A DNA stretch of 64,000 nucleotides from CAVYXF01 sp963772335 (GTDB taxonomy: Bacteria; Pseudomonadota; Alphaproteobacteria; Rhizobiales; Rhodomicrobiaceae). The notes under the pieces were generated by a model that saw nothing but the letters and a program-made list of their open reading frames with translations, ran no database searches and was not told the DNA's origin. This document shows positions 34,745-42,876 of this stretch, one piece after another. Location: contig CAVYXF010000010.1 in the NCBI GenBank assembly GCA_963772335.1, positions 124,001 through 188,000 on the forward strand. The letters are read 5' to 3'. The first letter of the stretch is position 1; the number at the start of each line of letters is the position of its first letter. The position numbers and the translations under genes are program-made.

Positions 34745-37369
34745 ATGACCGACGCGACCACCGAGAATTCCGCTGCAGCCTCGCGTGAGGCGCTCGAGAC
34801 CCTGGTCGCGGAGGCCGATACCGGTGGTCGCAAGCCGGCCGGTATCGGACGCCGCATTGTCTTTGCGGCAGCGGTCGCCTGGTCGCTGCTCCAGCTGTGG
34901 TATGCCTCGCCCCTGCCCTACATGTTCAATATCGGCGTCGTCAATGACGGGCAGGCGCGGATCATCCATCTCGCCTTCGCCTTTTTCCTCGCCTTCACCA
35001 CCTTTCCGGCGCTGAGGGCCTCTCCGCGCGATCGCATTCCGGTCAGCGACTGGATTTTCGCGCTGCTGGGTGTCGCTGCTGCGCTTTACCTCCTGGTGTT
35101 CTATCAGGCGATTGCGCTGCGCCCCGGCCTGCCGACGACCACCGACACCGTGATGTCCGTCATTGGCGTCCTCATGCTGCTGGAGGCGGCGCGCCGCACG
35201 GTCGGCCCGGCTCTTGCGGCGATCGCCGCGCTGATGCTCGTCTATATTTTCGCCGGTCCCTGGATGCCGGGGCTGCTCGCGCATAAGGGCGCCAGCCTCT
35301 CGCGCGCGGCCTCGCAGATGTGGCTCACCTCGGAAGGGATTTTCGGCGTCGCGCTCGGCGTCTCGACCAGCTTCGTGTTTCTGTTCGTGCTGTTCGGCAG
35401 CCTCTTGGAGCGGGCCGGCGCCGGCAACTACTTCATCCAGCTCGCCTTCTCCATGCTCGGTCAGTTCCGCGGCGGGCCGGCCAAGGCCGGCGTCGTCGCC
35501 TCCGGCATGATGGGGATGATTTCCGGCTCCTCGATCGCCAACACCGTGACCATCGGCACCTTCACCATCCCGCTGATGAAGCGGGTCGGCTATACGGCGG
35601 TCAAGGCTGGGGCGATCGAATGCGCCGCCGGCGTCAACGGCCAGCTGATGCCGCCGGTGATGGGCGCGGCCGCCTTCCTTATCGCCGAATATGTCGGGAT
35701 CAGCTATGCGGAGGTCGTCAAGCATGCCTTCGTGCCTGCTTTCCTGACCTATGGCGCACTGTTCTATATCGTCGATATTGAGGCCGCCAAGCTCGGCTTG
35801 CGCGGCCTGCCGCGCACCCGCGAGGCGCATCTGGCGCTCTCCGCACTGCGCGCTCTCATGCTCATCTGCGGCCTCATCCTCCTCTCGGGCGCCGTCTACT
35901 GGGGTATCGGCTGGATCAAGCTGGTGTTCCCCAGTTCGGCGAGCGTCATCCTGGGCGCGGCGCTCATCGCTGCCTATCTCACGCTGATGACCTACAAGGC
36001 GCGCCATCCCGACCTGCCGCATGACGATCTGAGTAAAGCGATGGCGCGGGTGCCGGATTTCCTTGAGACCGCGCGTACCGGGCTGCACTTCCTGCTGCCG
36101 GTGATCGTGCTGATCTGGTGCCTGATGGTGGAGGAGCTGTCCCCCGGTCTCTCCGCCTTCTGGGGGACGGCCTTCCTCATCGCCATTGTCCTTACCCAGC
36201 GTCCGCTGGTGGCGCTATTGCGCGGCGAGGGCCATGCCACTGTCACCGCCGCGCGGCAGGGATGGTCCGATCTGATCGCCGCTTTCGAGAACGCGGCCCG
36301 CAATATGACCAGCGTCGGCATCGCCACTGCGACCGCCGGCATCATCGTCGGGACGGTGGCGCTCACCGGCATCGGCCTCGTCATGACCGAAATCGTCGAG
36401 CTGGTCTCCGGCGGCAGCCTGATCATCATGCTGATGATGACCGCCGTGATCTGCCTGATCCTCGGCATGGGCATGCCGACGACGGCGAGCTACGTCGTGG
36501 TGGCCACTCTCATGGCGCCCGTGGTGGTCGAGCTTGCCGCGCAGAACGATCTTGCCGTGTCGCTGGTCGCGGTGCATATGTTCGTCTTCTATTTCGGGCT
36601 GATGGCCGATGTCACACCGCCCGTAGGGCTTGCCGCGTATGCGGCCGCCGCGATCTCAGGCGCCGACCCGGTCAGGACCGGGATCCAGGGCTTCCGCTAC
36701 GAGATCCGCACCGGGCTCCTGCCGTTCATTTTCATCTTCAATTCCGAGCTGCTGCTGGTCGATATCGGCAGCTTTTCGCACCTTCTCGTCGTCGTCGGCT
36801 GCGCGATCGCGGCCATGGCCGCATTCGTCGCTGCAACCCAAGGCTGGCTGCTGACGCGCAACCGCTGGTACGAGACGGCGCTCTTGTTCCTGATCTGCTT
36901 CACCCTGTTCCGCCCGGGCTTCTGGCTCGATCGCCTGGCGCCGCCTTTCGAGGATGCTCCGCCCGCCCAGCTCTCGGAGGTCGCGGGCAGCCTGGCGCGG
37001 GGGCAGACGCTACGCATCCGCGTTGCCAGCCAGTCGCGGGCAGGCGATGAGGTGAACAAGCTCGTGCGCCTGACCATGGGCGCGGGGGAAACCGGCGCAG
37101 AGCGCCTGCGTGCGACGGGTCTCAGCTTGAGCACTCTGGGCGACCAGACGACGGTGCAGACGGTGCGCTTCGGCAGCGAGGCCGCGAAATATGGCCTGGC
37201 GCCGGGCGATCAGGTCACCGCCGTGCTCATCCCCACCGACCGGGCGGACCGCTATTGGTTCGCCGTGCCCGCACTCCTCCTGCTCGCCGGCATCGCTGTC
37301 CTGCAGCGACGCCGCCAGCCGCTCGTCTCAACCCCCGGAGCCGCCGAACGGAGCCAGGTGCCGACTTAA
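34745..37369 (+). CDS. TRAP transporter 4TM/12TM fusion permease with C-terminal DUF3394
   Basis: An 874-residue membrane protein joining the small (DctQ-like) and large (DctM-like) TRAP subunits, as is standard for TAXI systems. The large-subunit core shows GPAKAGVVASGMMGMISGSS, CAAGVNGQLMPPVMGAAAFL and ILGMGMPTTASYVV. After the last transport helices the chain has about 170 further residues with two helices and a soluble domain, matching DUF3394. It uses an ion gradient to take up the ligand of the adjacent receptor. It is the last gene of the RpiR module. Confidence 0.93.
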   Translation: MTDATTENSAAASREALETLVAEADTGGRKPAGIGRRIVFAAAVAWSLLQLWYASPLPYMFNIGVVNDGQARIIHLAFAFFLAFTTFPALRASPRDRIPVSDWIFALLGVAAALYLLVFYQAIALRPGLPTTTDTVMSVIGVLMLLEAARRTVGPALAAIAALMLVYIFAGPWMPGLLAHKGASLSRAASQMWLTSEGIFGVALGVSTSFVFLFVLFGSLLERAGAGNYFIQLAFSMLGQFRGGPAKAGVVASGMMGMISGSSIANTVTIGTFTIPLMKRVGYTAVKAGAIECAAGVNGQLMPPVMGAAAFLIAEYVGISYAEVVKHAFVPAFLTYGALFYIVDIEAAKLGLRGLPRTREAHLALSALRALMLICGLILLSGAVYWGIGWIKLVFPSSASVILGAALIAAYLTLMTYKARHPDLPHDDLSKAMARVPDFLETARTGLHFLLPVIVLIWCLMVEELSPGLSAFWGTAFLIAIVLTQRPLVALLRGEGHATVTAARQGWSDLIAAFENAARNMTSVGIATATAGIIVGTVALTGIGLVMTEIVELVSGGSLIIMLMMTAVICLILGMGMPTTASYVVVATLMAPVVVELAAQNDLAVSLVAVHMFVFYFGLMADVTPPVGLAAYAAAAISGADPVRTGIQGFRYEIRTGLLPFIFIFNSELLLVDIGSFSHLLVVVGCAIAAMAAFVAATQGWLLTRNRWYETALLFLICFTLFRPGFWLDRLAPPFEDAPPAQLSEVAGSLARGQTLRIRVASQSRAGDEVNKLVRLTMGAGETGAERLRATGLSLSTLGDQTTVQTVRFGSEAAKYGLAPGDQVTAVLIPTDRADRYWFAVPALLLLAGIAVLQRRRQPLVSTPGAAERSQVPT

Positions 37370-37526
37370 CATTACAGTTCCATTTCCTGCGGTTCTGAAT
37401 CCATGGATCACCATGATTCGGAGGTCATGGGATGGCTGGTGCGACAAGCGTACCTGAAAGCAACAATGCAACTATAATGTTGGGCCATAAACTCACAAAA
37501 GGGATTCACAGTGTGGGCCAACAGTG

Positions 37527-37553
37527 ATTCAAGCTCCTGGGAGGAGCTTGAAT
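37527..37553 (+). other. Hairpin covering the start codon of the IS5-type transposase
   Basis: A perfect 12-bp inverted repeat (arms 37527-37538 and 37542-37553, loop GGG) includes the ribosome binding site GGAG and the A and T of the ATG at 37552. In mRNA this would hide the start site. Such structures limit transposase made from read-through transcripts entering an IS. Confidence 0.6.
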
Positions 37554-38353
37554 GACCCGACGCCGTTACGAACTGACCGATTTCGAATGGTCTATTATTA
37601 AGCCGCTTTTGCCGAACAAGCCACGCGGCGTGCCGCGGGCGGATGATCGCAGGTGCTGAACGGCATCTACTGGCGGCTGCGCACCGGCTCGCCCTGGGCT
37701 GACATCCCCGAGCGCTACTGCCCAGCCACCACATGCGGCAACCGCTTCCGGCGCTGGGCCAAGATCGGCGTCTGGGACCGGATTTTCGAAGCGGTGTCGA
37801 AGGCTTATGACGGCGACCTGCAGATGATCGACTCATCCTCGATCCGCGTCCATCAGCATGGCGCGAATGTCAAAAAAGGGGGCCTGCGGCGCCAGATGCC
37901 GGCTCCGGGCGTGTCGATGTCGCCCGATGCATGGGGCGCTCGCGCGGCGGACTGACCACCAAGATCCACGCTCTCGTCGACACCAACGGCCTGCCGATCT
38001 TGCTCAAGCTGACGGAAGGCCAGGCCCATGACGGCAAAAGCGCCGCCGATATGCTGGACAGGCTCGGCCCCGGCCAGGTTCTGCTGGCCGATCGCGCCTA
38101 TGACAGCAACGCCCTGCGCCAGACGGTGGCGGACCAAGGCGTCTGGGCCAACGTCCAACCCAGGTCCACGCGCGTGAAGAAGCTCGCCTTCAGTCCTTTC
38201 CTCTACCGCTACCGCAATCTGGTCAAGCGCTTCTTCAGCAAGCACTTCAGAGCCATCGCAACCCGCTTCGAAAAGCACAACGCCAACTATCTCGCCGCCG
38301 TGAAGCTCGCCGCAGTTCGCATCTGGATGCGGTTTTATGAGTCGGTGACCTAA
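37552..38353 (+). pseudogene. IS5-family (IS427-like) transposase, degenerate
   Basis: The protein is spread over three frames. ATG 37552 gives RRRYELTDFEWSIIKPLLP and stops at about 37657. A second frame gives LNGIYWRLRTGSPWADIPER to QMIDSSSIRVHQHGANVKKGG (key residues D and S of the catalytic start). A third frame gives MGRSRGGLTTKIHALVD to RAYDSN and RYRNLVKRFF, ending at 38353. The second-to-third switch falls at an A6G5 run (37872-37882) and could be the programmed -1 frameshift known in this group. The first break (AGGTGC at 37651) looks like a one-base loss and should inactivate it. The right end of the element is missing. Confidence 0.85.
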
Positions 38354-38354
38354 C

Positions 38355-38555
38355 ATAGCGCGATTCTGGTTCATCACCGGCCCGCAATCCTGGAACCCGA
38401 TTGTCCGCCAGCTTATCGCCGCGAGGCAGCTCGGCATCGCCGACGCCGCCCGCGCTCATGCCATGATGGCCATGGCAACGGCTGATGCTTTCATCGCGGT
38501 CTTCGACGCCAAATACCACTATAATTTCTGGCGTCCGATCACGGCCATCGAGGTG
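38355..38555 (+). pseudogene. Vanadium-dependent haloperoxidase/PAP2 fragment
   Basis: Immediately after the IS5 transposase stop one frame reads ARFWFITGPQSWNPIVRQL and, further on, DAFIAVFDAKYHYNFWRPIT. This is the middle part of the bacterial vanadium-haloperoxidase/PAP2 phosphatase family, which carries its conserved N-x-WRP-x-T-A segment. Both the N-terminal portion and the C-terminal active-site histidine regions are gone, lost to the IS5-type element on one side and an IS1182-type transposase fragment on the other. The original gene was probably a secreted or membrane haloperoxidase. Confidence 0.75.
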
Positions 38556-39041
38556 ACGCTGCCCAAGCCGATGACCTCGGGCGCGAAAGCGGGTGGCCGC
38601 TTCGGCAAGCAGGACTTCGTCTATATCGCCGCCGAGGACGTCTATCGCTGCCCGGCCGGTGAGACGCTCGTATACCACTATACCAATGTGGAGCACGGCC
38701 TAACCTTACGGCGCTACTGGACGAATGTGTGCGGCGAATGCGCGATCAAGCACCGATGTACAACCGGGGTGGAACGGCGCATCACCCGATGGGAGCACGA
38801 GCATATTCTCGAAGCCGTGCAGCGGCGTCTCGACGCCAACCGCCAAGCCATGCGCCAGCGGCGTGAGACCGTCGAGCATCCGTTCGGCACGCTGAAGATG
38901 CGCATGGGCGCGACGCATTTCCTGATGAAGCGCTTGCCCAAGGTCGCCGGCGAAATGGCGCTGCACGTCCTCGCCTACAACTTCACCCGCGTGATGAATC
39001 TCATCTGCGTGAAACCGTTCATTGCCGCGATGAGAGCGTAA
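38556..39041 (+). pseudogene. IS1182-family transposase, C-terminal fragment
   Basis: From about 38556 the same open frame reads LPKPMTSGAKAGGRFGKQDF, the Cys-containing YWTNVCGECAIKHRC and RRETVEHPFGTLKMRMG, the C-terminal third of an IS1182 transposase. It differs clearly from the complete IS1182 copy at 29637-31178, so it is another element. It is fused in frame to the haloperoxidase fragment; an ORF from ATG 38463 to 39041 spans the joint. No matching terminal repeat was found downstream. Confidence 0.85.
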
Positions 39042-39271
39042 AGGAGCGGACGCGCTCTCGTGCCGTACAATGAGCCTGCCACATCGCCTTGGGCGGCCTC
39101 AGGCGAGCCCATGGCGCGACATTGCTGCTCAGGCACGAAAACTGCGCGAAATTTGCCTCGCCCGCCCAGCTCTCTGGCGATCTCAGGCCGCGCCAAGCGT
39201 TTTAACGCAACCAAGAGCCATTGCGATCATTTGCATAACCCAGTTTTCAAAAATAATGGCTTGCGCTCGGT

Positions 39272-40099
39272 TCAGCCTGTCGTGCAAGTTGGAAGGATCC
39301 GATCGGACGCGTTAAGCGCTCGTCGGCCGCGCATGTAAGCCTGCGGGCTGCAGCCCATGTCGGTGCGGAAGGCATACACGAAAGCCGAGGTCGAGCCGTA
39401 GCCGAGTTCCATGGCGGTACGGGTGACGTCCAGGCCGCCACCTAGTAGCTCGATCGCCTTGAACAGTCGCAACCGGCGGCGCCAGGATCGCAAGCTCAGG
39501 CCCATCTCCGCCTCGAAGCGGCGGGTGAGCGTTCGCTCCGACATCCCAAGTTCGCGCCCCCAAGCTTGCGTCCCGCGCGGATCGGCCGGGTCGGCATAGA
39601 GCGTTTCGCACAGCCCTGTGAGGGTTGATCCTCCCCGTGGCCACGGCAGCGCGCCCGGCAGGGGACGGGCACGCCGCAGCTGATCGAGGATCAAGCTCGT
39701 CACCCGGCCGATATAGCCGTCGCGATCCTCCTCTCCTTCGATCGCGGTCGCCTCGACAATGAGGGCCTTCAGCAGCGGGGCGACAGCGAACACGGTTGGA
39801 CTGTCCGGGAGACCGCGGCCAGCTTCCTCTGCGATCCATAGGCTGCGGAACTCTGCCCCGAGCAGGGATCCAACCCTGTGGCGCAGGCCAGTCGGCAGCC
39901 AGACGGCCTGCTCTGGCGAGATGACGAAGGAACTGCCCTCGACTGCCACCGTCAGCACGCCGGCTATCGCGTAAACCATCTGGCTCCAGCGATGTGAATG
40001 CTCCGGGAAGTAGTGCCGCGGCGGGATGGATTGCGCCCGCACCGTCATAGGCTGTGGCGGCGCAGTACCAGGCGGCGCCTCAATAGGCTCCCATGCCAT
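39272..40099 (-). CDS. AraC-family transcriptional regulator with cupin N-domain
   Basis: A 275-residue regulator. The N-terminal cupin segment is PPRHYFPEHSHRWSQMVYAI to WLPTGLRHRV. The C-terminal double helix-turn-helix reads WGRELGMSERTLTRRFEAEM and TAMELGYGSTSAFVYAFRTD, ending with MGCSPQAY. It is divergent from the TPR gene with a 130-bp gap. Regulators of this NimR-like type often control an adjacent MFS exporter; a broken MFS gene lies downstream of the TPR gene, so this may be an orphaned control unit. Confidence 0.9.
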   Translation of the reverse strand: MAWEPIEAPPGTAPPQPMTVRAQSIPPRHYFPEHSHRWSQMVYAIAGVLTVAVEGSSFVISPEQAVWLPTGLRHRVGSLLGAEFRSLWIAEEAGRGLPDSPTVFAVAPLLKALIVEATAIEGEEDRDGYIGRVTSLILDQLRRARPLPGALPWPRGGSTLTGLCETLYADPADPRGTQAWGRELGMSERTLTRRFEAEMGLSLRSWRRRLRLFKAIELLGGGLDVTRTAMELGYGSTSAFVYAFRTDMGCSPQAYMRGRRALNASDRILPTCTTG

Positions 40100-40229
40100 G
40101 TCCAGCCTCCAATATGGCTGTTATTCTACATAATTTGGCAGTTTATCCAAATACGGGTGTAAGGCTATCCCTTATAAATAGCTGGAGGCGAGCTCAAATC
40201 CCGGCCGCCTTCAGCGTTAGGACCCTGTC

Positions 40230-41549
40230 ATGAGCCGTTTCGACAGCCGCGGCCTGCCCATCTCGACAAACTCCGATTTCGCGGCGGAACGCTACCGGCA
40301 CGGGGTGGACCTGCTCCTTTCAGCTTGGCCAGGCGCTGCGGAAGTCCTGGAAGATGCTATTGCTGCAGATCCGGATTTCGCGCTTGCCCACGCGGCACGT
40401 GCGCGCCTGCATGGCATCCGTGCCGAATTGGCCAAGGCGAGGGCGCGGATCGCGACGGCGGAAGACATTGTTGCGCGTCGCGGGACCGAGCGGGAGCAAG
40501 GTCATGTGCAGATCCTGTCCCTTGCCATCAATGGGCAGCCAGCAAAAGCGCTGGAGCGGACGCTGGCTCATGTCGAAGCGTGGCCGCGGGACATCGTGAT
40601 CTTCTCGTTACCTCTTGGCGCTTTCGGCCTCTTCGCCTTCTCGGGGATGGCCGACCACGATCAAGCGCGCGTGGATCTTTGCGAGCGCCACGCCCCACAC
40701 TTTGACGCCAATGATTGGTGGTTCCTCACCTATCGGGGCTGGGCTCATGCCGAGAACGGTAACGTGACCTTTGGCCGCGACATCGCCCAGCGCGCGCTCG
40801 ATCTGCGGAGAGCCAACGCGAACGCAGCGCACGCGCTCTCGCACGCGATGTATGAGGGCGGCGCCGGCCAGGATGCCGAGAAGCTCATCGCTGAGTGGCT
40901 GCCGGGCTACGACCGCGCCGGAACGCTGCACGGCCACATCGCCTGGCATGCCGCGCTTGGGGCGCTGGAGCGGGGCAATTCCGAGCAGGCGCTCGCGATC
41001 TATGCGGACGACATACAGCCGTCGGTTTCGGCGGGAATGCCGGTGAATGTGGTCAGCGACACCGCCTCATTCCTTTGGCGCCTTCAGGCCTATGGCCATA
41101 CCGTGCCAGCCGGGCTGTGGGAGGCGGCAGCGGGGTATTCGGGAGCTTATTTCCACAAGGCCGGGTTTCCCTTCGCCGATATCCATATGGCCATCCTGGC
41201 AGCGGCGACCGGTGATAAGGCCGCCGTCGAACAGCGCGTTACGGCGCTGACCGGGCTGATCGAGACGGGCTCTCTGCCGGCCGGGCCGGTGGTGCCGGCG
41301 ATCTGCCGCGCCGCTCTCGCATTCGCGGCGGAAGATTACGCCGGCTGCGTTCGCATCCTAGAGCCGGTTGCCGCGGACGTTGTGCGCATCGGTGGGAGCG
41401 GCGCCCAGCGCGAGATGATCGAGGACATGCTTCTCCTGGCCCTAATGCACAGTGGCGAGGCGGCGAAGGCCACCGCCCTTCTCGACCGTCGCCTCCACCG
41501 CCGCCCATCGCCGCGCGACATGCGCTGGCGCGGTTTGCTCGCAGCTTAA
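40230..41549 (+). CDS. Tetratricopeptide repeat protein (StaR-like)
   Basis: A 439-residue cytoplasmic protein without signal peptide or membrane helix, made of TPR-like helix pairs (for example AAEVLEDAIAADPDFALAHA and AQRALDLRRANANAAHALSH). It resembles the StaR-like TPR group often annotated as hypothetical. It is divergent from the AraC-type regulator and lies 8 bp upstream of the truncated MFS gene, so the two were one operon. The function is unknown; a regulatory or scaffolding role is the usual inference for TPR proteins. Confidence 0.85.
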   Translation: MSRFDSRGLPISTNSDFAAERYRHGVDLLLSAWPGAAEVLEDAIAADPDFALAHAARARLHGIRAELAKARARIATAEDIVARRGTEREQGHVQILSLAINGQPAKALERTLAHVEAWPRDIVIFSLPLGAFGLFAFSGMADHDQARVDLCERHAPHFDANDWWFLTYRGWAHAENGNVTFGRDIAQRALDLRRANANAAHALSHAMYEGGAGQDAEKLIAEWLPGYDRAGTLHGHIAWHAALGALERGNSEQALAIYADDIQPSVSAGMPVNVVSDTASFLWRLQAYGHTVPAGLWEAAAGYSGAYFHKAGFPFADIHMAILAAATGDKAAVEQRVTALTGLIETGSLPAGPVVPAICRAALAFAAEDYAGCVRILEPVAADVVRIGGSGAQREMIEDMLLLALMHSGEAAKATALLDRRLHRRPSPRDMRWRGLLAA

Positions 41550-41557
41550 GGATATCC

Positions 41558-42481
41558 ATGTCACACTTTGATGCTGCCGCCGGGCTCGGACCCGCAGTCC
41601 GCTCCGGGAATTCCGACGTATGGAGGCTTGCTGTCGCGCAGGCGCTCGCCGGAGCCAACGCCGCGGTCGTGTACGCAACCGGCGCGATCGCCGGCAACAC
41701 TCTAGCCCCTACCAGCGTATTGGCCACCGTGCCGATCTCCTTGTTTGTCGTCGGGATGGCCGCTTGCACATTGCCGGCGGGAAGCATCGCCCAACGCCAT
41801 GGCCGCCGCTTAGCTTTCCTGGCAGGCACTGGATGCGGCGTGCTCGCCGGACTGCTGGCCGCCCTGGGCGTCGTGCTCGGCTGGTTCTGGCTATTCTGTG
41901 CGGCGACATTTTTCGGTGGAGCCTATGCCGCCGTGGTCCTCTCGTTCCGCTTCGCCGCCGCCGACTGCGTTGCGCCGGAGCGGCGCCCGCGCGCATTGTC
42001 CGCGGTAATGGCCGGCAGCGTGTTCGCCGGGATCATCGGTCCCCAGCTCGTCACCTACACGATGCACCTGTGGCAACCCCACCTGTTCGCGGCGACCTTT
42101 CTGGCGCAGGCGGCTGTCGCAGCAGTGTCCGCACTCGTCCTGCTCGGCGTACGGGTGCCGATGCCGACGGTGGCCGAACGCTTGGTGCCATCGTTCGGCA
42201 ACCCCGGTTCATCGCAAGCCGATTCTTGGTCGCCTGGGAGAAGTCGTCTCTATTGTTGTTTCTGCCATCGGCGCGGGTTGCTTGGAGTAGTCCCCGTCGG
42301 GGGGCTGACGGCCGCCTCAGCACATGCGCCGAATAGCCACTTGGCTGACTTCTTAGGATGGAATGCTACAGGCCTTTTTCCGTCTCGTGCCTACACAGTG
42401 CCTATTTTCTGGGACGGCCTGTCACAACGTCTCTGGAATTTAAGACGCAAGCCGTTGATAATAAGCTTCTTTTTTTGGTGA
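41558..42481 (+). pseudogene. MFS transporter, frameshifted and truncated
   Basis: The N-terminal half of a major facilitator superfamily exporter is clear (about six helices, with the loop RHGRRLAF after helix 2 and FRFAAADCVAPERRPRALS between helices 4 and 5). Near 42172-42185 the frame shifts: the family-like continuation GGRTLGAIVRQPRFIAS lies in the next frame and ends at about 42219. After this no MFS sequence is found. The original frame runs on through unrelated sequence to a stop at 42479-42481, inside the tRNA-Lys gene. The C-terminal six helices are lost. Confidence 0.82.
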
Positions 42482-42551
42482 GCCCAGAAGGATTCGAACC
42501 TTCGACCTACTGATTAAAAGTCAGTTGCTCTACCGACTGAGCTATGGGCTC
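42476..42551 (-). tRNA. tRNA-Lys (anticodon TTT)
   Basis: A 76-base gene including the encoded CCA end (42476-42478 on the plus strand as TGG). The acceptor stem GAGCCCA/TGGGCTC, D-arm AGCTCAGTCGGTAGAGC, anticodon loop CTTTTAA with TTT at 42516-42518 and T-arm GGTTCGAATCC are all regular. It lies between the truncated MFS gene and the dnaE2 region, at the edge of the variable part of the window. Confidence 0.97.
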
Positions 42552-42876
42552 TGACCTTGACACGCGTGGATCAAACCTCGTCCGAGAGGAGCAAAGCGCG
42601 TGCACATGATGGAGATGATGGCATATCGGGTAACATAGTGCGGCTTCAGAATCCACCTCAATTCGGCTGATGATGCGGGCAATGTCGCAGCGGGGCGCCA
42701 TTGCGGCGGATGTGCAGCGGCGGCGGGCGGCCGTATTCGGGCTCACGGGAGGCCGAGGCCCGAGGCCGGCATCGATCTCGATGACTTCGTCTCGCGAAGA
42801 GAAGGCACCGATCTCAGCGAGAAAGCCGGGATTTCAGCGAGCGAAGCTGGGGAGGTTGCGCGGCGCCGCTCTCGCG
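42552..42876. other. 325-bp stretch upstream of tRNA-Lys, no gene recognised
   Basis: It must contain the tRNA-Lys promoter (tRNA transcribed leftwards) and the 3' end region of dnaE2. A short plus-strand frame (42670-42957) is open but shows no family pattern and overlaps dnaE2. I see no terminator hairpin with a T run. Confidence 0.4.

Noticed and set aside
37397..37419. Imperfect inverted repeat after the TRAP gene as an intrinsic terminator
   Set aside because: The arms carry a mismatch and no T run follows; it could equally be an IS-derived sequence.
29637..39041. Composite transposon formed by two IS1182 copies
   Set aside because: The two transposases differ clearly, the second is only a C-terminal fragment, and no matching outer terminal repeats were found.
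24736..42551. Integrative island with its own integrase
   Set aside because: tRNA-Lys stands at one edge, but no integrase, relaxase or direct repeat of the tRNA end was seen in the window.
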